From the NCBI RefSeq assembly GCF_046250185.1, contig NZ_CP176469.1: a stretch of 64,000 bases of DNA. The stretch is one strand, 5' to 3'. The notes below the pieces were generated by a model. That model was not told the DNA's origin. It saw only the letters and a list, made by a program, of their open reading frames with translations, and did no database searches. The translations under genes were made by a program, and so were the position numbers. This document shows, piece by piece, positions 8,074 through 16,590 of this stretch (within the stretch, counting starts at the first letter, position 1; each line of letters starts with the position of its first letter). Source of the stretch: Litorimonas sp046250185 (lineage in GTDB: Bacteria; Pseudomonadota; Alphaproteobacteria; Caulobacterales; Maricaulaceae).

Positions 8074-9531
8074 ATGGAAAATATCGGCCTCTTATCCCTT
8101 GTCCCGCCCCTTCTCGCGATTGGGCTAGCCCTGCTGACGCGGCAAGTCTTTTTATCTTTGGCGGCGGGTCTTTGGATCGGCTTTGTGATACTGGCGGGCG
8201 GAAATCCTGTCGCGGGGACGTTTGACGCGATTGACGGTTTTGTCGATGTGTTCAAAGACGCCGGTAATACGCGCATTATTATCTTTACTTTGGTGGTCGG
8301 TGCTTTGATTGCGCTAATCCAGCGTTCGGGCGGCGTGGCAGGGTTTGTCGCGCGACTCCTTTCGCGCCTAGAGCGGATGAGTGATAGTGCTGAGAGCCGA
8401 GGGCAACGAAAATTGGTCGAACTCCTCGCGCTTGGCACGGGGTTATTGTTATTTATTGAGAGTAATATCTCGATCCTCACCGTTGGTACACTCTATCGCC
8501 CTGTCTTTGACAAGCTCGGCATCCCGCGGGAGAAGTTGGCCTATATCACAGACTCTGGCTCTGCCCCGTCTTGCGTCTTAATTCCGTTTAACGCATGGGG
8601 TGCGTTTTTGATGGGGCTAATTGCAGCCGAAGGCTTGACCAACCCGTTTCAGCAACTCGTCAGCGCGACATTATTTAATTTTTATCCCATGTTAATTATA
8701 GTGATTCTTATCTTCGTTATCCTCTCAGGCAAAGATGTAGGCGAGATGAAAACGGCGGAACGGCGCGCGCGAGAGACGGGCAAGCTCACCCGTGACGGGG
8801 CGCAAATTATGATGGCTGATGCGGCGTCTGATGTGTCGGCCAAAGACGGTGTGACGCCGCGCGCGATGAATATGATTATACCCATAATGGTCATGGTTTT
8901 ACTCATGCCCGTTTTTCTCATTATGACGGGGGAGGGCGAGACGTGGCTGTCGCAGATGCAGGATGGTTCAGGCTCTAGCTCTGTTCTCTACGCGACGAGC
9001 TTCGCTGTCATCGCCGCCATGCTGCTCTACAAAGTGCAAGGCATTATGGGCGTGCGGGAGAGTTTCGAGCAATCATTGGCTGGCATGAGCGGGATGGTGC
9101 CACTGGCGATTTTGATGGTGCTAGCTTTCGCATTAGGCACACTCTGTAAGCAGCTTGGCACAGGGCAATATGTGGCCGATGTGGCGTCGAGCTTTATCAG
9201 CCCCGGCCTCGTCCCAGCTCTTATTTTTTTGATAGCCTGCTTCGTTGCGTTTTCGACAGGCACGAGTTGGGGGACATTTGCCATCATGTTTCCTATCGCC
9301 GTCCCGCTCGCCATTGGTATGGATACAAATGTCAGCCTCGCTATGGCCGCGGCTATTGGCGGCGGCGTATTTGGGGATCACTGCAGCCCGACGTCTGACA
9401 CATCGATCATCACGTCTATGGCAACTGCCAATGATCATATCGACCACATCCGAACACAACTGCCCTATGCCTTGATCGCGGGCGCAGTGACGACTATGAT
9501 TTATTTAATTCTGGGGTTTATCGGTGCGTAA
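8074..9531 (+). CDS. NhaC-type Na+/H+ antiporter family protein
   Basis: This is a 485-residue inner-membrane protein with about 11-12 hydrophobic helices. The family signature GGGVFGDHCSPTSDTSI is near residues ~425-445, and STGTSWGTFAIMFPIA lies before it. Both are typical of NhaC-family antiporters, which exchange external protons for internal Na+ (some members move organic cations or malate/lactate). The start has an AGGGCGGA Shine-Dalgarno. It diverges from the peptide-export locus. Its 3' end overlaps the GTG of the next lipoprotein by 8 bases, giving a three-gene operon with that gene and the avidin-like gene. Confidence 0.88.
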   Translation: MENIGLLSLVPPLLAIGLALLTRQVFLSLAAGLWIGFVILAGGNPVAGTFDAIDGFVDVFKDAGNTRIIIFTLVVGALIALIQRSGGVAGFVARLLSRLERMSDSAESRGQRKLVELLALGTGLLLFIESNISILTVGTLYRPVFDKLGIPREKLAYITDSGSAPSCVLIPFNAWGAFLMGLIAAEGLTNPFQQLVSATLFNFYPMLIIVILIFVILSGKDVGEMKTAERRARETGKLTRDGAQIMMADAASDVSAKDGVTPRAMNMIIPIMVMVLLMPVFLIMTGEGETWLSQMQDGSGSSSVLYATSFAVIAAMLLYKVQGIMGVRESFEQSLAGMSGMVPLAILMVLAFALGTLCKQLGTGQYVADVASSFISPGLVPALIFLIACFVAFSTGTSWGTFAIMFPIAVPLAIGMDTNVSLAMAAAIGGGVFGDHCSPTSDTSIITSMATANDHIDHIRTQLPYALIAGAVTTMIYLILGFIGA

Positions 9532-10159
9532 TTATTTACTTATAGCATCGCTTCTGTTGTCGGCTTGTAAAGCAGAGGCGCCTGTGCCGCGCACTGCAGT
9601 TATGCCCGCTATCCCCGCAGCCTTGACTATTGAGCCGTCTTCCAATCCGCGCTGCACGTGGAAAGAGGCCGACCTCACCGTGTTCAATCAGCCTGACCAG
9701 CATCTCTTATTTCGCTACCAACAATGCCCGCCTTTTACGGTTGATGGGTTTTCTGTCATTGATGGACATATCATCGTGATGGAAGAAAGCATTGAAGGCT
9801 CGCACAGGACGCTGGAGGCAGAGGTCATGCGTCTCCACAAAGTCGCACCGTTTCGTCCGCAGGAATTTGTGATTTCGCAAATGTCAGGCAATGGACAGAT
9901 CGACTCCGATTGCCACACAATAGAGCTGGCCGCCAATATCTGGATCGCGCAGCATCGCAGCAATATTTTAGATCTTGAAGGCACAGACCCGATAGAGGTG
10001 GAGATTGATGAGGCACTTCCTTGTGGTCGAGTCACGTCTTTCCAAGACTTAACACTCACCTTTTTTGGGATTGATCAAGGCATCGCATTTGAGATCATAA
10101 CCGCCGATATTGGCCGCACGATTGATCTATCGTCTATCCGTTATGAAAGTCGAGGATAA
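9524..10159 (+). CDS. Lipoprotein of unknown function with four extra cysteines
   Basis: The protein has 211 residues and a GTG start inside the end of the antiporter gene. A type II signal with lipobox LLSAC puts the lipidated cysteine at C15. The mature part has four further cysteines (RCTW, QQCPP, DSDCH, LPCGR), enough for two disulfides, in a mainly beta domain. I recognise no family. It is translationally coupled to the antiporter and ends one base before the avidin-like gene, so the three are probably co-transcribed. A periplasmic role facing the inner or outer membrane is inferred from the lipobox. Confidence 0.75.
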   Translation: MRNYLLIASLLLSACKAEAPVPRTAVMPAIPAALTIEPSSNPRCTWKEADLTVFNQPDQHLLFRYQQCPPFTVDGFSVIDGHIIVMEESIEGSHRTLEAEVMRLHKVAPFRPQEFVISQMSGNGQIDSDCHTIELAANIWIAQHRSNILDLEGTDPIEVEIDEALPCGRVTSFQDLTLTFFGIDQGIAFEIITADIGRTIDLSSIRYESRG

Positions 10160-10160
10160 T

Positions 10161-10592
10161 ATGAAACACCTATTGACTGCGAGCATGATTTGCCTCGCCG
10201 CCTGCACAGCTTCGAGCAGCCCCGCCACAGAAGCGCCGCAAGATTTGTTCTCGGGACAATGGATGAATGACCGGGGTTCAATGGTCACATTGCAAAATGA
10301 CTTTGGCGTGCTGACTGGCTATTATCAGACTGCGCTGGGGGAACCTGACAAGTCCAAACAATTTCCCCTTACGGGCTTTGCCGAAGATGATCAGCTAGGC
10401 TTCATCGTCAATTTTAAAGGCTATAATAGCCTGACGAGTTGGACGGGACAACTGACCGAAGACAAAGATGGCCCCTATATCCATACGCTCTGGCACTTAA
10501 CGCGCAATGTTATGAACGGCGATGAAGACGAAGATTTGTGGCAATCCATTACAACAGGTGCGAGCGATTTTCGCCCTGTGGATCAAGAATAA
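10161..10592 (+). CDS. Avidin/streptavidin-family lipoprotein
   Basis: The ATG at 10161 with GAGGA just upstream is preferred over an earlier in-frame ATG at 10110, because a lipoprotein signal starts here (lipobox LAAC, C15). The mature ~128 residues follow the avidin pattern strand by strand: GQWMNDRGS, GVLTGYYQTALG, LGFIVNF, SLTSWTGQL, IHTLWHLT and LWQSITTGASDF. Streptavidin's biotin contacts N23, S27, Y43, W92, W108 and W120 correspond to N36, S40, Y54 or Y55, W94, W111 and W127. Streptavidin W79 is a Phe here (F85), S112 is an Arg, and D128 appears shifted (S135/D136). Biotin binding is therefore likely but may be weakened. Membrane anchoring is unusual for the family. It ends 9 bases before the convergent dnaJ stop. 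Confidence 0.85.
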   Translation: MKHLLTASMICLAACTASSSPATEAPQDLFSGQWMNDRGSMVTLQNDFGVLTGYYQTALGEPDKSKQFPLTGFAEDDQLGFIVNFKGYNSLTSWTGQLTEDKDGPYIHTLWHLTRNVMNGDEDEDLWQSITTGASDFRPVDQE

Positions 10593-10601
10593 ATAGACTA
10601 T

Positions 10602-11774
10602 TTAATCTACCAAGTCTTCCCAGAAGCGTTTTGCTTTGTCGAAGAAATTCTGGCTTTCGGGGCTGGTTTCTTGGCCGCTGGCTTCGGCGAATTCTTCAAG
10701 AATTTCGCGTTGGCGTTTGGTCAGCTTGGACGGTGTTTCGACGGCGAGTTCGATATACATATCGCCGCGCTGATTAGACCGTAGCACGCTCATACCTTTG
10801 GATTTCAGGCGCATGCGTTTGCCGGCTTGAGAGCCTTCAGGGATTTTAATTTTGGAGCGTCCGCCGTCAATCGTCGGGATTTCAACATCTCCGCCAAGGG
10901 CCGCCACTGTCATTGGCACAGGCGCGCGGCAGAACAAGTTTGGCCCCTCTCGCTCAAATAATTCATGTGGTTTAATTGAGACGAAAATATACAAATCGCC
11001 GCGTTGGCCTTGGCCGCCACTGCCGCGTTTGGGTGCGGCGTCGCCTTGCCCTGTCAGGCGGATACGCGTGCCGTCTTCGACCCCAGCGGGGATAGATACA
11101 TCAAGTTCTGTTTGTTCGCGCACAAGGCCTTGGCCGTCGCATTTTTTACAGGGATTGCTGACATATTCGCCTTGCCCACCACAGGTGGAGCAGGCGCGTT
11201 CCATGGTGAAAAAGCCTTGCTGTGTCCGCACGCGTCCTGCGCCGTTACAGGTTGAACATATTTCAACTTTTGCGCCAGGTTCTGCGCCAATACCGTCGCA
11301 CCGATCGCAATCTTCGGCAATAGGAACCGTGATTTCAATATCTTTGCCGCGAAACGCTTCTTCCAGCGTGATTTCCATTTCATAGCGCAAGTCTGATCCG
11401 CGCTGCACAGTTTGACGCCCACGGCCACCGCCGCCGCCACCGCCGAACATATCAGCAAAGCCGCCGCCCGCCGCGCCGCCGCCAAATATCTGGCTGAAAA
11501 TATCGCCAAAGTCTTGGAAGCCAGCCCCGCCGCCGCCCATGCCGCCTTGCTCGAACGCGCTATGGCCCATGCGGTCATAGGCAGCGCGTTTTTGCGCGTC
11601 TGACAAGATGCCGTAAGCTTCATTTAATTCTTGAAAGCGAGCTTGTGCGCCCGGATCATCGGGGTGACGGTCAGGATGACACTCCATTGCTTTCTTGCGA
11701 AAAGCGGATTTCATTGTCTTTTCATCGGCGTTCTTAGCGACGCCAAGAATTTCATAATAATCGCGTTTTGCCAT
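10602..11774 (-). CDS. dnaJ: Chaperone DnaJ (Hsp40)
   Basis: The product is a 390-residue type I J-protein that delivers unfolded substrates to DnaK and stimulates its ATPase. It has an N-terminal J domain with HPD (CHPDRHPDD, ~33-41) and a Gly/Phe-rich linker (~75-120). Four zinc-binding CxxCxGxG repeats follow (CDRCDGIG, CSTCNGAG, CSTCGGQG, CKKCDGQG) with two beta-sandwich substrate domains after them. Length and architecture are normal. It starts 3 bases after an fkbM-type methyltransferase gene that separates it from dnaK, so its transcription probably depends on read-through from dnaK and fkbM. Confidence 0.97.
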   Translation of the reverse strand: MAKRDYYEILGVAKNADEKTMKSAFRKKAMECHPDRHPDDPGAQARFQELNEAYGILSDAQKRAAYDRMGHSAFEQGGMGGGGAGFQDFGDIFSQIFGGGAAGGGFADMFGGGGGGGRGRQTVQRGSDLRYEMEITLEEAFRGKDIEITVPIAEDCDRCDGIGAEPGAKVEICSTCNGAGRVRTQQGFFTMERACSTCGGQGEYVSNPCKKCDGQGLVREQTELDVSIPAGVEDGTRIRLTGQGDAAPKRGSGGQGQRGDLYIFVSIKPHELFEREGPNLFCRAPVPMTVAALGGDVEIPTIDGGRSKIKIPEGSQAGKRMRLKSKGMSVLRSNQRGDMYIELAVETPSKLTKRQREILEEFAEASGQETSPESQNFFDKAKRFWEDLVD

Positions 11775-11777
11775 GGA

Positions 11778-12620
11778 TTATATCTTCTCAAAAATAGTGT
11801 TGAGGGGAGTGCGATCAACGCGTTTATATCCATTCTCAACACACAACTCAATCATCGGGGAATTGGGCAAGATGCCTGTTTCCGCAATTAACAATTTGGG
11901 ATGCAAGGCGGTCTGCGCGTCCTTGAAAAACTTACTCAGCGCTTTGTAGTCATGGCCCTCAATATCGATTTTGATCGCGTCAATATGGGTCAGGCGTAGC
12001 ATGGTTGCGATGCGCGGCAGGGTTTCAATCACAACAGGCTCTGATTTTCCGCTATGCTCGCCCAAATGCGCTTCGCCGCGATTACGTTCACCGCCGCCCA
12101 AATTGCCAGTACCAACATCATCAGAAATCGCAACGCGCAGCACTTCGATATTGGCGTTTGATGCGGCGATATTCGCATCCAACCGCGCGCCCGTTTCCTG
12201 GCCGGGCTCAATCGCTATAATCCGCGTGGGTCGCTTCGCCTGCTTTGCATAGGCGTTCACATACAGCGAATACAGACCGACATTGGCGCCGATATCGAGG
12301 AAAACAAAAGGCGCTTCACCGCCTGCATTGACTGCATTTTGCAGATATTTCCGCTCGACAGGATCAAAAGATTGTGGCCCCGCAAAAGCTCGCTTCTCGC
12401 AGCGATTTCCTGTCGGATATAGCCGCGCATGAACGCCCGGTTCAACCTCAACGTCAAACGGCCCGATCTCCCCTGCCAGCGCTTTTTTGCGCGCATGGGA
12501 AATGCGTAAGCGACCCAAGCGCGTGTCCGCAAAGCGCGCCGCTTTCTGGCGCCAAGCTTCTCGCGTGGGCGGCAGGGCATAAGTCCCGTAGGGTGGATGG
12601 AGAGAATTGCTCATAGCCAT
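11778..12620 (-). CDS. FkbM-family methyltransferase
   Basis: This 280-residue SAM-dependent methyltransferase has the FkbM-family core: motif I DIGANVGLYSLY, the acidic IAIEPG after strand 2, and AIKIDIEGHD before the last strand. FkbM enzymes usually O-methylate sugars or natural products, and the substrate here is unknown. Start choices are 12620 (MAMSNS) or 12614 (MSNS). Neither has a Shine-Dalgarno, because the dnaK terminator hairpin and its T-run occupy the space up to one base before the ATG. Its place between dnaK and dnaJ is unusual, as these are normally adjacent. Confidence 0.85.
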   Translation of the reverse strand: MAMSNSLHPPYGTYALPPTREAWRQKAARFADTRLGRLRISHARKKALAGEIGPFDVEVEPGVHARLYPTGNRCEKRAFAGPQSFDPVERKYLQNAVNAGGEAPFVFLDIGANVGLYSLYVNAYAKQAKRPTRIIAIEPGQETGARLDANIAASNANIEVLRVAISDDVGTGNLGGGERNRGEAHLGEHSGKSEPVVIETLPRIATMLRLTHIDAIKIDIEGHDYKALSKFFKDAQTALHPKLLIAETGILPNSPMIELCVENGYKRVDRTPLNTIFEKI

Positions 12621-12621
12621 G

Positions 12622-12654
12622 AAAAACCCGAGGCAGTTGGGGGCCTGCCTCGGG
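12622..12654 (-). terminator. Strong terminator/attenuator between dnaK and fkbM-dnaJ
   Basis: On the minus strand a perfect 10-bp stem (CCCGAGGCAG / CTGCCTCGGG, 8-base loop) is followed by five T. It lies ~15 bases after the dnaK stop, and the T-run ends one base before the fkbM start codon. It should limit fkbM-dnaJ expression to read-through unless those genes have their own promoter. Confidence 0.85.
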
Positions 12655-12669
12655 CTGTCCTAAAATGAC

Positions 12670-14580
12670 TTAGGCTTTGTCGTCAACGTCTTCAAACTCG
12701 GCGTCAACAATGTCGTCTTCGTCGTCAGACGCGTGGTCTTGCGCGGAGGCTGGACCTGTTTCTGCGTCGGCTTGGGCGTTGGCATAAATGGCTTCACCCA
12801 TTTTCATCACCGCCGCTGTCAGCACTTGCACCTTGTCTGTGATCAAAGCGGTGTCGTCACCTTCGGCGGCTTCGCGCGCCTCTTTAATCGCCGTTTCGAT
12901 GTTTTCACGCTCTTCTTCAGAGATCGCTTCACCATGCTCTTTCAAGTCGGCTTCGGCCTTGTGTGTCAGGGCTTCGGCTTGGTTCTTCGCTTCGGCCAGT
13001 TCGCGACGCTCTTTATCAGATTCCGCATTGGCTTCGGCGTCTTTGACCATGGCTTCGATATCGTCATCTGACAGACCACCAGAGGCTTGGATGCGGATTT
13101 GCTGTTCCTTGCCAGTTGCGTTGTCTTTGGCCGACACATTCACAATACCATTGGCATCAATGTCGAATGTGACTTCAATTTGCGGCATGCCGCGCGGTGC
13201 TGGCGGAATACCGACCAGATCGAATTGACCAAGGAGTTTGTTGTCTGCCGCCATTTCGCGCTCGCCCTGGCTGACGCGGATGGTTACAGCGGACTGGTTA
13301 TCGGCCGCTGTTGAGTAGACTTGTGACTTCTTCGTCGGGATCGTTGTGTTGCGATCAATCATGCGTGTGAACACGCCGCCTTCGGTTTCGATACCCAATG
13401 AGAGTGGCGTTACGTCAAGCAAGAGAACGTCTTTGACGTCGCCTTGCAAAACGCCCGCTTGAATAGCCGCGCCCATAGCAACGACTTCGTCTGGGTTCAC
13501 GCCTTTATGCGGTTCTTTGCCAAAGAAATCAGTCACGGCTTTTTGCACCGCTGGCATACGTGTCATACCACCGACCAAGACAACTTCGTCAATATCGCTA
13601 GCTTTGATACCTGCGTCTGCGAGAGCTTTCTTACACGGCGCAATCGTGCGCTTGATCAGGTCACCGACAAGGCTTTCCAGCTTCGCGCGGGTCAGTTTCA
13701 TGTTCAGATGTTTCGGGCCAGAGGCATCGGCCGTGATAAACGGTAAGTTCACTTCGTAAGTGGACGCAGTCGACAGCTCTTTCTTGGCTTTCTCGGCTTC
13801 TTCGCGAAGACGTTGCAGCGCGAGCTTGTCGCCTTTCAGGTCGATACCTGTTTCTTTTTTGAACTCAGAATTGAAATATTCCACAATGTGCATGTCGAAG
13901 TCTTCACCGCCAAGGAATGTATCACCATTGGTTGACTTCACTTCAAACACGCCGTCGCCAATTTCGAGGATCGAGACGTCGAATGTACCACCGCCCAAAT
14001 CGTAGACCGCAATCGTCTTGCCGTCTTCTTTGTTCATGCCATAGGCAAGCGCCGCAGCGGTTGGTTCGTTGATGATACGCAGAACTTCGAGACCCGCAAT
14101 CTTGCCCGCGTCTTTTGTTGCTTGGCGTTGTGCATCGTTAAAGTAAGCTGGCACAGTGATGACAGCCTGCGTGACAGGGGAGCCGAGAAAGTCTTCCGCG
14201 GTTTCTTTCATCTTAGTCAAAATCATCGCGGAGACTTCGGACGGAGACAAAGCCTTGCCGTCGCGGTCTTCGACATAAGCGTCACCGCCCTTGCCTTTGA
14301 CGATTTTGTAAGGGACCATCTTCGCGTCTTTTTTGACGGCTGGGTCTGTCATCGCGCGACCGATCAGGCGCTTGATGGCATAGTAGGTGTGTTCGGGGTT
14401 TGTCACCGCTTGACGACGGGCCGTTTGGCCGATCAAGCGCTCACCATCTTCGGTGAAAGCGACGACGGACGGCGTAGTGCGCGCGCCCTCTGAATTTTCG
14501 ATAACCCGTGCTTTGCCGCCTTCCATGACAGCGACGCATGAGTTGGTTGTACCAAGGTCGATACCAATAACTTTAGACAT
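12670..14580 (-). CDS. dnaK: Chaperone DnaK (Hsp70)
   Basis: The product is a 636-residue ATP-dependent chaperone with normal architecture. The nucleotide-binding domain has GIDLGTTNSCVAV at the N-terminus, AYDLGGGTFDVS-type phosphate 2 and VLVGGMTRMPAV adenosine motifs. The linker DVLLLDVTPLSLG, the substrate-binding beta domain and a helical lid follow, ending in an acidic tail (DDEDDIVDAEF). DnaK folds nascent and stress-damaged proteins with DnaJ and GrpE. A sigma-32-type promoter lies ~100 bases upstream, which gives a long leader. Confidence 0.98.
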   Translation of the reverse strand: MSKVIGIDLGTTNSCVAVMEGGKARVIENSEGARTTPSVVAFTEDGERLIGQTARRQAVTNPEHTYYAIKRLIGRAMTDPAVKKDAKMVPYKIVKGKGGDAYVEDRDGKALSPSEVSAMILTKMKETAEDFLGSPVTQAVITVPAYFNDAQRQATKDAGKIAGLEVLRIINEPTAAALAYGMNKEDGKTIAVYDLGGGTFDVSILEIGDGVFEVKSTNGDTFLGGEDFDMHIVEYFNSEFKKETGIDLKGDKLALQRLREEAEKAKKELSTASTYEVNLPFITADASGPKHLNMKLTRAKLESLVGDLIKRTIAPCKKALADAGIKASDIDEVVLVGGMTRMPAVQKAVTDFFGKEPHKGVNPDEVVAMGAAIQAGVLQGDVKDVLLLDVTPLSLGIETEGGVFTRMIDRNTTIPTKKSQVYSTAADNQSAVTIRVSQGEREMAADNKLLGQFDLVGIPPAPRGMPQIEVTFDIDANGIVNVSAKDNATGKEQQIRIQASGGLSDDDIEAMVKDAEANAESDKERRELAEAKNQAEALTHKAEADLKEHGEAISEEERENIETAIKEAREAAEGDDTALITDKVQVLTAAVMKMGEAIYANAQADAETGPASAQDHASDDEDDIVDAEFEDVDDKA

Positions 14581-14679
14581 AGTCCTTCTCCATTTTGGGC
14601 CTGTAACAGCACCCGTATTTAAACTTGAGAGGGGTCGTCACCTGCTCCAAAAGCCACGCTTTCGACCCGCTTGACCCCG

Positions 14680-14707
14680 ATATGGGGGGCGAAATGCGAC
14701 TCGCAAG
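14680..14707 (-). promoter_or_regulatory. Sigma-32 (RpoH) heat-shock promoter of dnaK
   Basis: The minus strand reads CTTGCGA, a 13-base spacer, then CCCCATAT. This matches the RpoH consensus (CTTGAAA, 13-15 bases, CCCCATNT) in all key positions. It lies 100-127 bases before the dnaK ATG and on the right strand. Confidence 0.8.
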
Positions 14708-14803
14708 GGTTCAGGCGAAAGAATCTTCACATTTTTGTGTTGTCGCAGATCGCCGCATTTGATTTACTCGACAAAATAACGACAAATATAAAGAGAGGGC
14801 CAT

Positions 14804-15631
14804 ATGAAACCAGAAGTCATGGTTGTTTTTGGCATTTTCATCACTTTTATCGTGGCTGAAATGCTGTTCACACAGTTCTTTCGCAAAAAAGGCCAAGTCA
14901 AAGGTGATGGTTGGGTGGAAGCGATCGGCACGCTGATGCTGACGCTAATCACGCAGCCCCTCGTCGTGGCGGGTGGATTCGCCTTGGCCGCATTGGCCGT
15001 GCCTGGGGCGCAGGACACGCTGAAAAGCTGGCCGTTTCTGGCAGTATTCGCGCTGTTTGTCGTCTTGGATGATATGACGCAATATTGGTGGCACAGAATT
15101 ACACACTCTACGCCGTGGCTCTACAACCTCCACCGCCCACATCATAATGCAGAGTATATGAGCATCCGCATCGTCTACCGGAATAATATATTCTACTACT
15201 TCCTCATGCCGAGCTTGTGGTTTGTCGGGATATTGATCTATCTGGGCGGTGCATGGGTGTATGCTGTCTATCTGCCGATCAAGATGACCGTGATCTTTGG
15301 CGCACACAGCGATATTCGATGGGACAAGAAACTCTACGAGATCAAATGGCTCTCCCCAATCATGTGGGTGGTTGAACGCACGATCAGCACTCCTGCCACG
15401 CACGCCGCCCATCACGGCAAGCACCTCTCAGACGGCGTTACGAATTACAAAGGCAATTACGGCAATCTGCTATTCTTTTGGGATGTCCTTTTTGGGACCG
15501 CGAAAATCACGCGCCAATATCCAAGCGAATACGGTGTTGAGAATCTGCCTGAAACGTCAACTGCGGAACAACTGATCTGGCCGCTCGTGCGGGTCAAACC
15601 CAAAGGCGGCGCGCTTGACCCAGCCGAATGA
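14804..15631 (+). CDS. Fatty acid hydroxylase/sterol desaturase superfamily membrane protein
   Basis: This is a 275-residue integral membrane di-iron enzyme. Three histidine clusters supply the di-iron ligands: HRITH (97-101), HRPHH (110-114) and HAAHH (200-204). Hydrophobic helices surround them. The superfamily hydroxylates or desaturates lipids, sterols, carotenoids or alkylglycerols, and the substrate cannot be told from sequence. The start is preceded by GAGAGGG. The end overlaps the probable TTG start of the alkB-like gene by 17 bases, so the two are likely coupled. Confidence 0.87.
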   Translation: MKPEVMVVFGIFITFIVAEMLFTQFFRKKGQVKGDGWVEAIGTLMLTLITQPLVVAGGFALAALAVPGAQDTLKSWPFLAVFALFVVLDDMTQYWWHRITHSTPWLYNLHRPHHNAEYMSIRIVYRNNIFYYFLMPSLWFVGILIYLGGAWVYAVYLPIKMTVIFGAHSDIRWDKKLYEIKWLSPIMWVVERTISTPATHAAHHGKHLSDGVTNYKGNYGNLLFFWDVLFGTAKITRQYPSEYGVENLPETSTAEQLIWPLVRVKPKGGALDPAE

Positions 15632-16241
15632 CTATCCGCAAGGTTTCGCGCATTACCCGCTCTATTTTGATGTCGACCAACAGGCCGCACTGATTGAGGC
15701 CGTGAAAGACGGCGTCGCGCAAGCGCCCTTCTATCAACCCACAATGCCGCGCACGGGCAATCCGCTCTCTGTTGTGATGTCCAATTTCGGCCCGCTGGGC
15801 TGGGTGACGGACAAAGAACGCGGCTACCGTTATGAGCCCGCCCATCCCAAAACAGGCGCAGACTGGCCCGACCTGCCAGAATTGTTGGGGCAGTTATGGG
15901 ACGATGTGACAGATTTCCCCGTCCGCCCCGAAGCGACGCTGATCAACTGGTATAGGGAAGGGGCAAAGATGGGGTTGCACGTTGATAATGACGAAAACGA
16001 CCTCCGCGCCCCTGTCGTCTCCGTCTCCCTCGGCGACCCCGCCCTCTTTCGTATTGGCGGACAGAAACGCGGCGGCAAAACGGCTGGCCTCAAGCTCTTC
16101 TCTGGCGATGTCGTCGTCCTCGCAGGCGATGCCCGTCTCTGCTATCATGGGGTCAGCAAAATCTATTACGGCGAAAGCGCCCTCGTGCCCAAAGGCGGAC
16201 GGATTAACCTCACGATGCGACGGGTGAATGGGGTAGGGTGA
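15615..16241 (+). CDS. alkB: AlkB-type Fe(II)/2-oxoglutarate DNA/RNA repair dioxygenase
   Basis: The product has 208 residues, the usual AlkB length. The metal ligands are H122 and D124 (HVDNDE) and H178 (CYHGV). The 2-oxoglutarate/substrate arginines are R196 and R202 in RINLTMRR. AlkB oxidatively removes methyl groups from 1-methyladenine and 3-methylcytosine. No ATG fits the conserved N-terminus. The TTG at 15615, with AAAGGCGG upstream inside the previous gene, is the best start, but it is uncertain. Confidence 0.9.
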   Translation: MTQPNDYPQGFAHYPLYFDVDQQAALIEAVKDGVAQAPFYQPTMPRTGNPLSVVMSNFGPLGWVTDKERGYRYEPAHPKTGADWPDLPELLGQLWDDVTDFPVRPEATLINWYREGAKMGLHVDNDENDLRAPVVSVSLGDPALFRIGGQKRGGKTAGLKLFSGDVVVLAGDARLCYHGVSKIYYGESALVPKGGRINLTMRRVNGVG

Positions 16242-16302
16242 GGTGAATGAGTTGGAGTGATAAGCGCTTGCCTGCGCCTGCCATTCTCCATAACACCCCG
16301 CC

Positions 16303-16563
16303 ATGACTTTTGCTCCGACCCCTTCAGACATCCTCGGCCTCATTGGTGTGTCGATTATTCTCGCGACCTATCTCGCTTTGCAGTTAGGGAAGGTGGCGCC
16401 GACGGATTGGCGATATTCGGCGGCGAACGGGTTTGGGGCTTTGTTGATTCTGGTGTCGCTTTATTTCACGTTCAACCTCGCCTCTTTCGTCATCGAGATT
16501 GCATGGCTGGCAATTAGTCTTTTTGGGCTGTTTCGGGCTTTTAAATCTCGCAAGTCAGGCTAA
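16303..16563 (+). CDS. Small membrane protein, CBU_0592-like domain
   Basis: This 86-residue protein has three hydrophobic helices (~10-28, 42-58, 60-78) and a basic C-terminus. The pattern GxSIILATYLALQLG followed by NGFGALLILVSLYF resembles the small bacterial CBU_0592-like membrane family, whose function is unknown. It sits between alkB and an ene-reductase gene in the same direction, with 27 bases to the latter. Confidence 0.7.
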   Translation: MTFAPTPSDILGLIGVSIILATYLALQLGKVAPTDWRYSAANGFGALLILVSLYFTFNLASFVIEIAWLAISLFGLFRAFKSRKSG

Positions 16564-16590
16564 AGTCGCGCTCTACTCAAGAGGCCCCCC

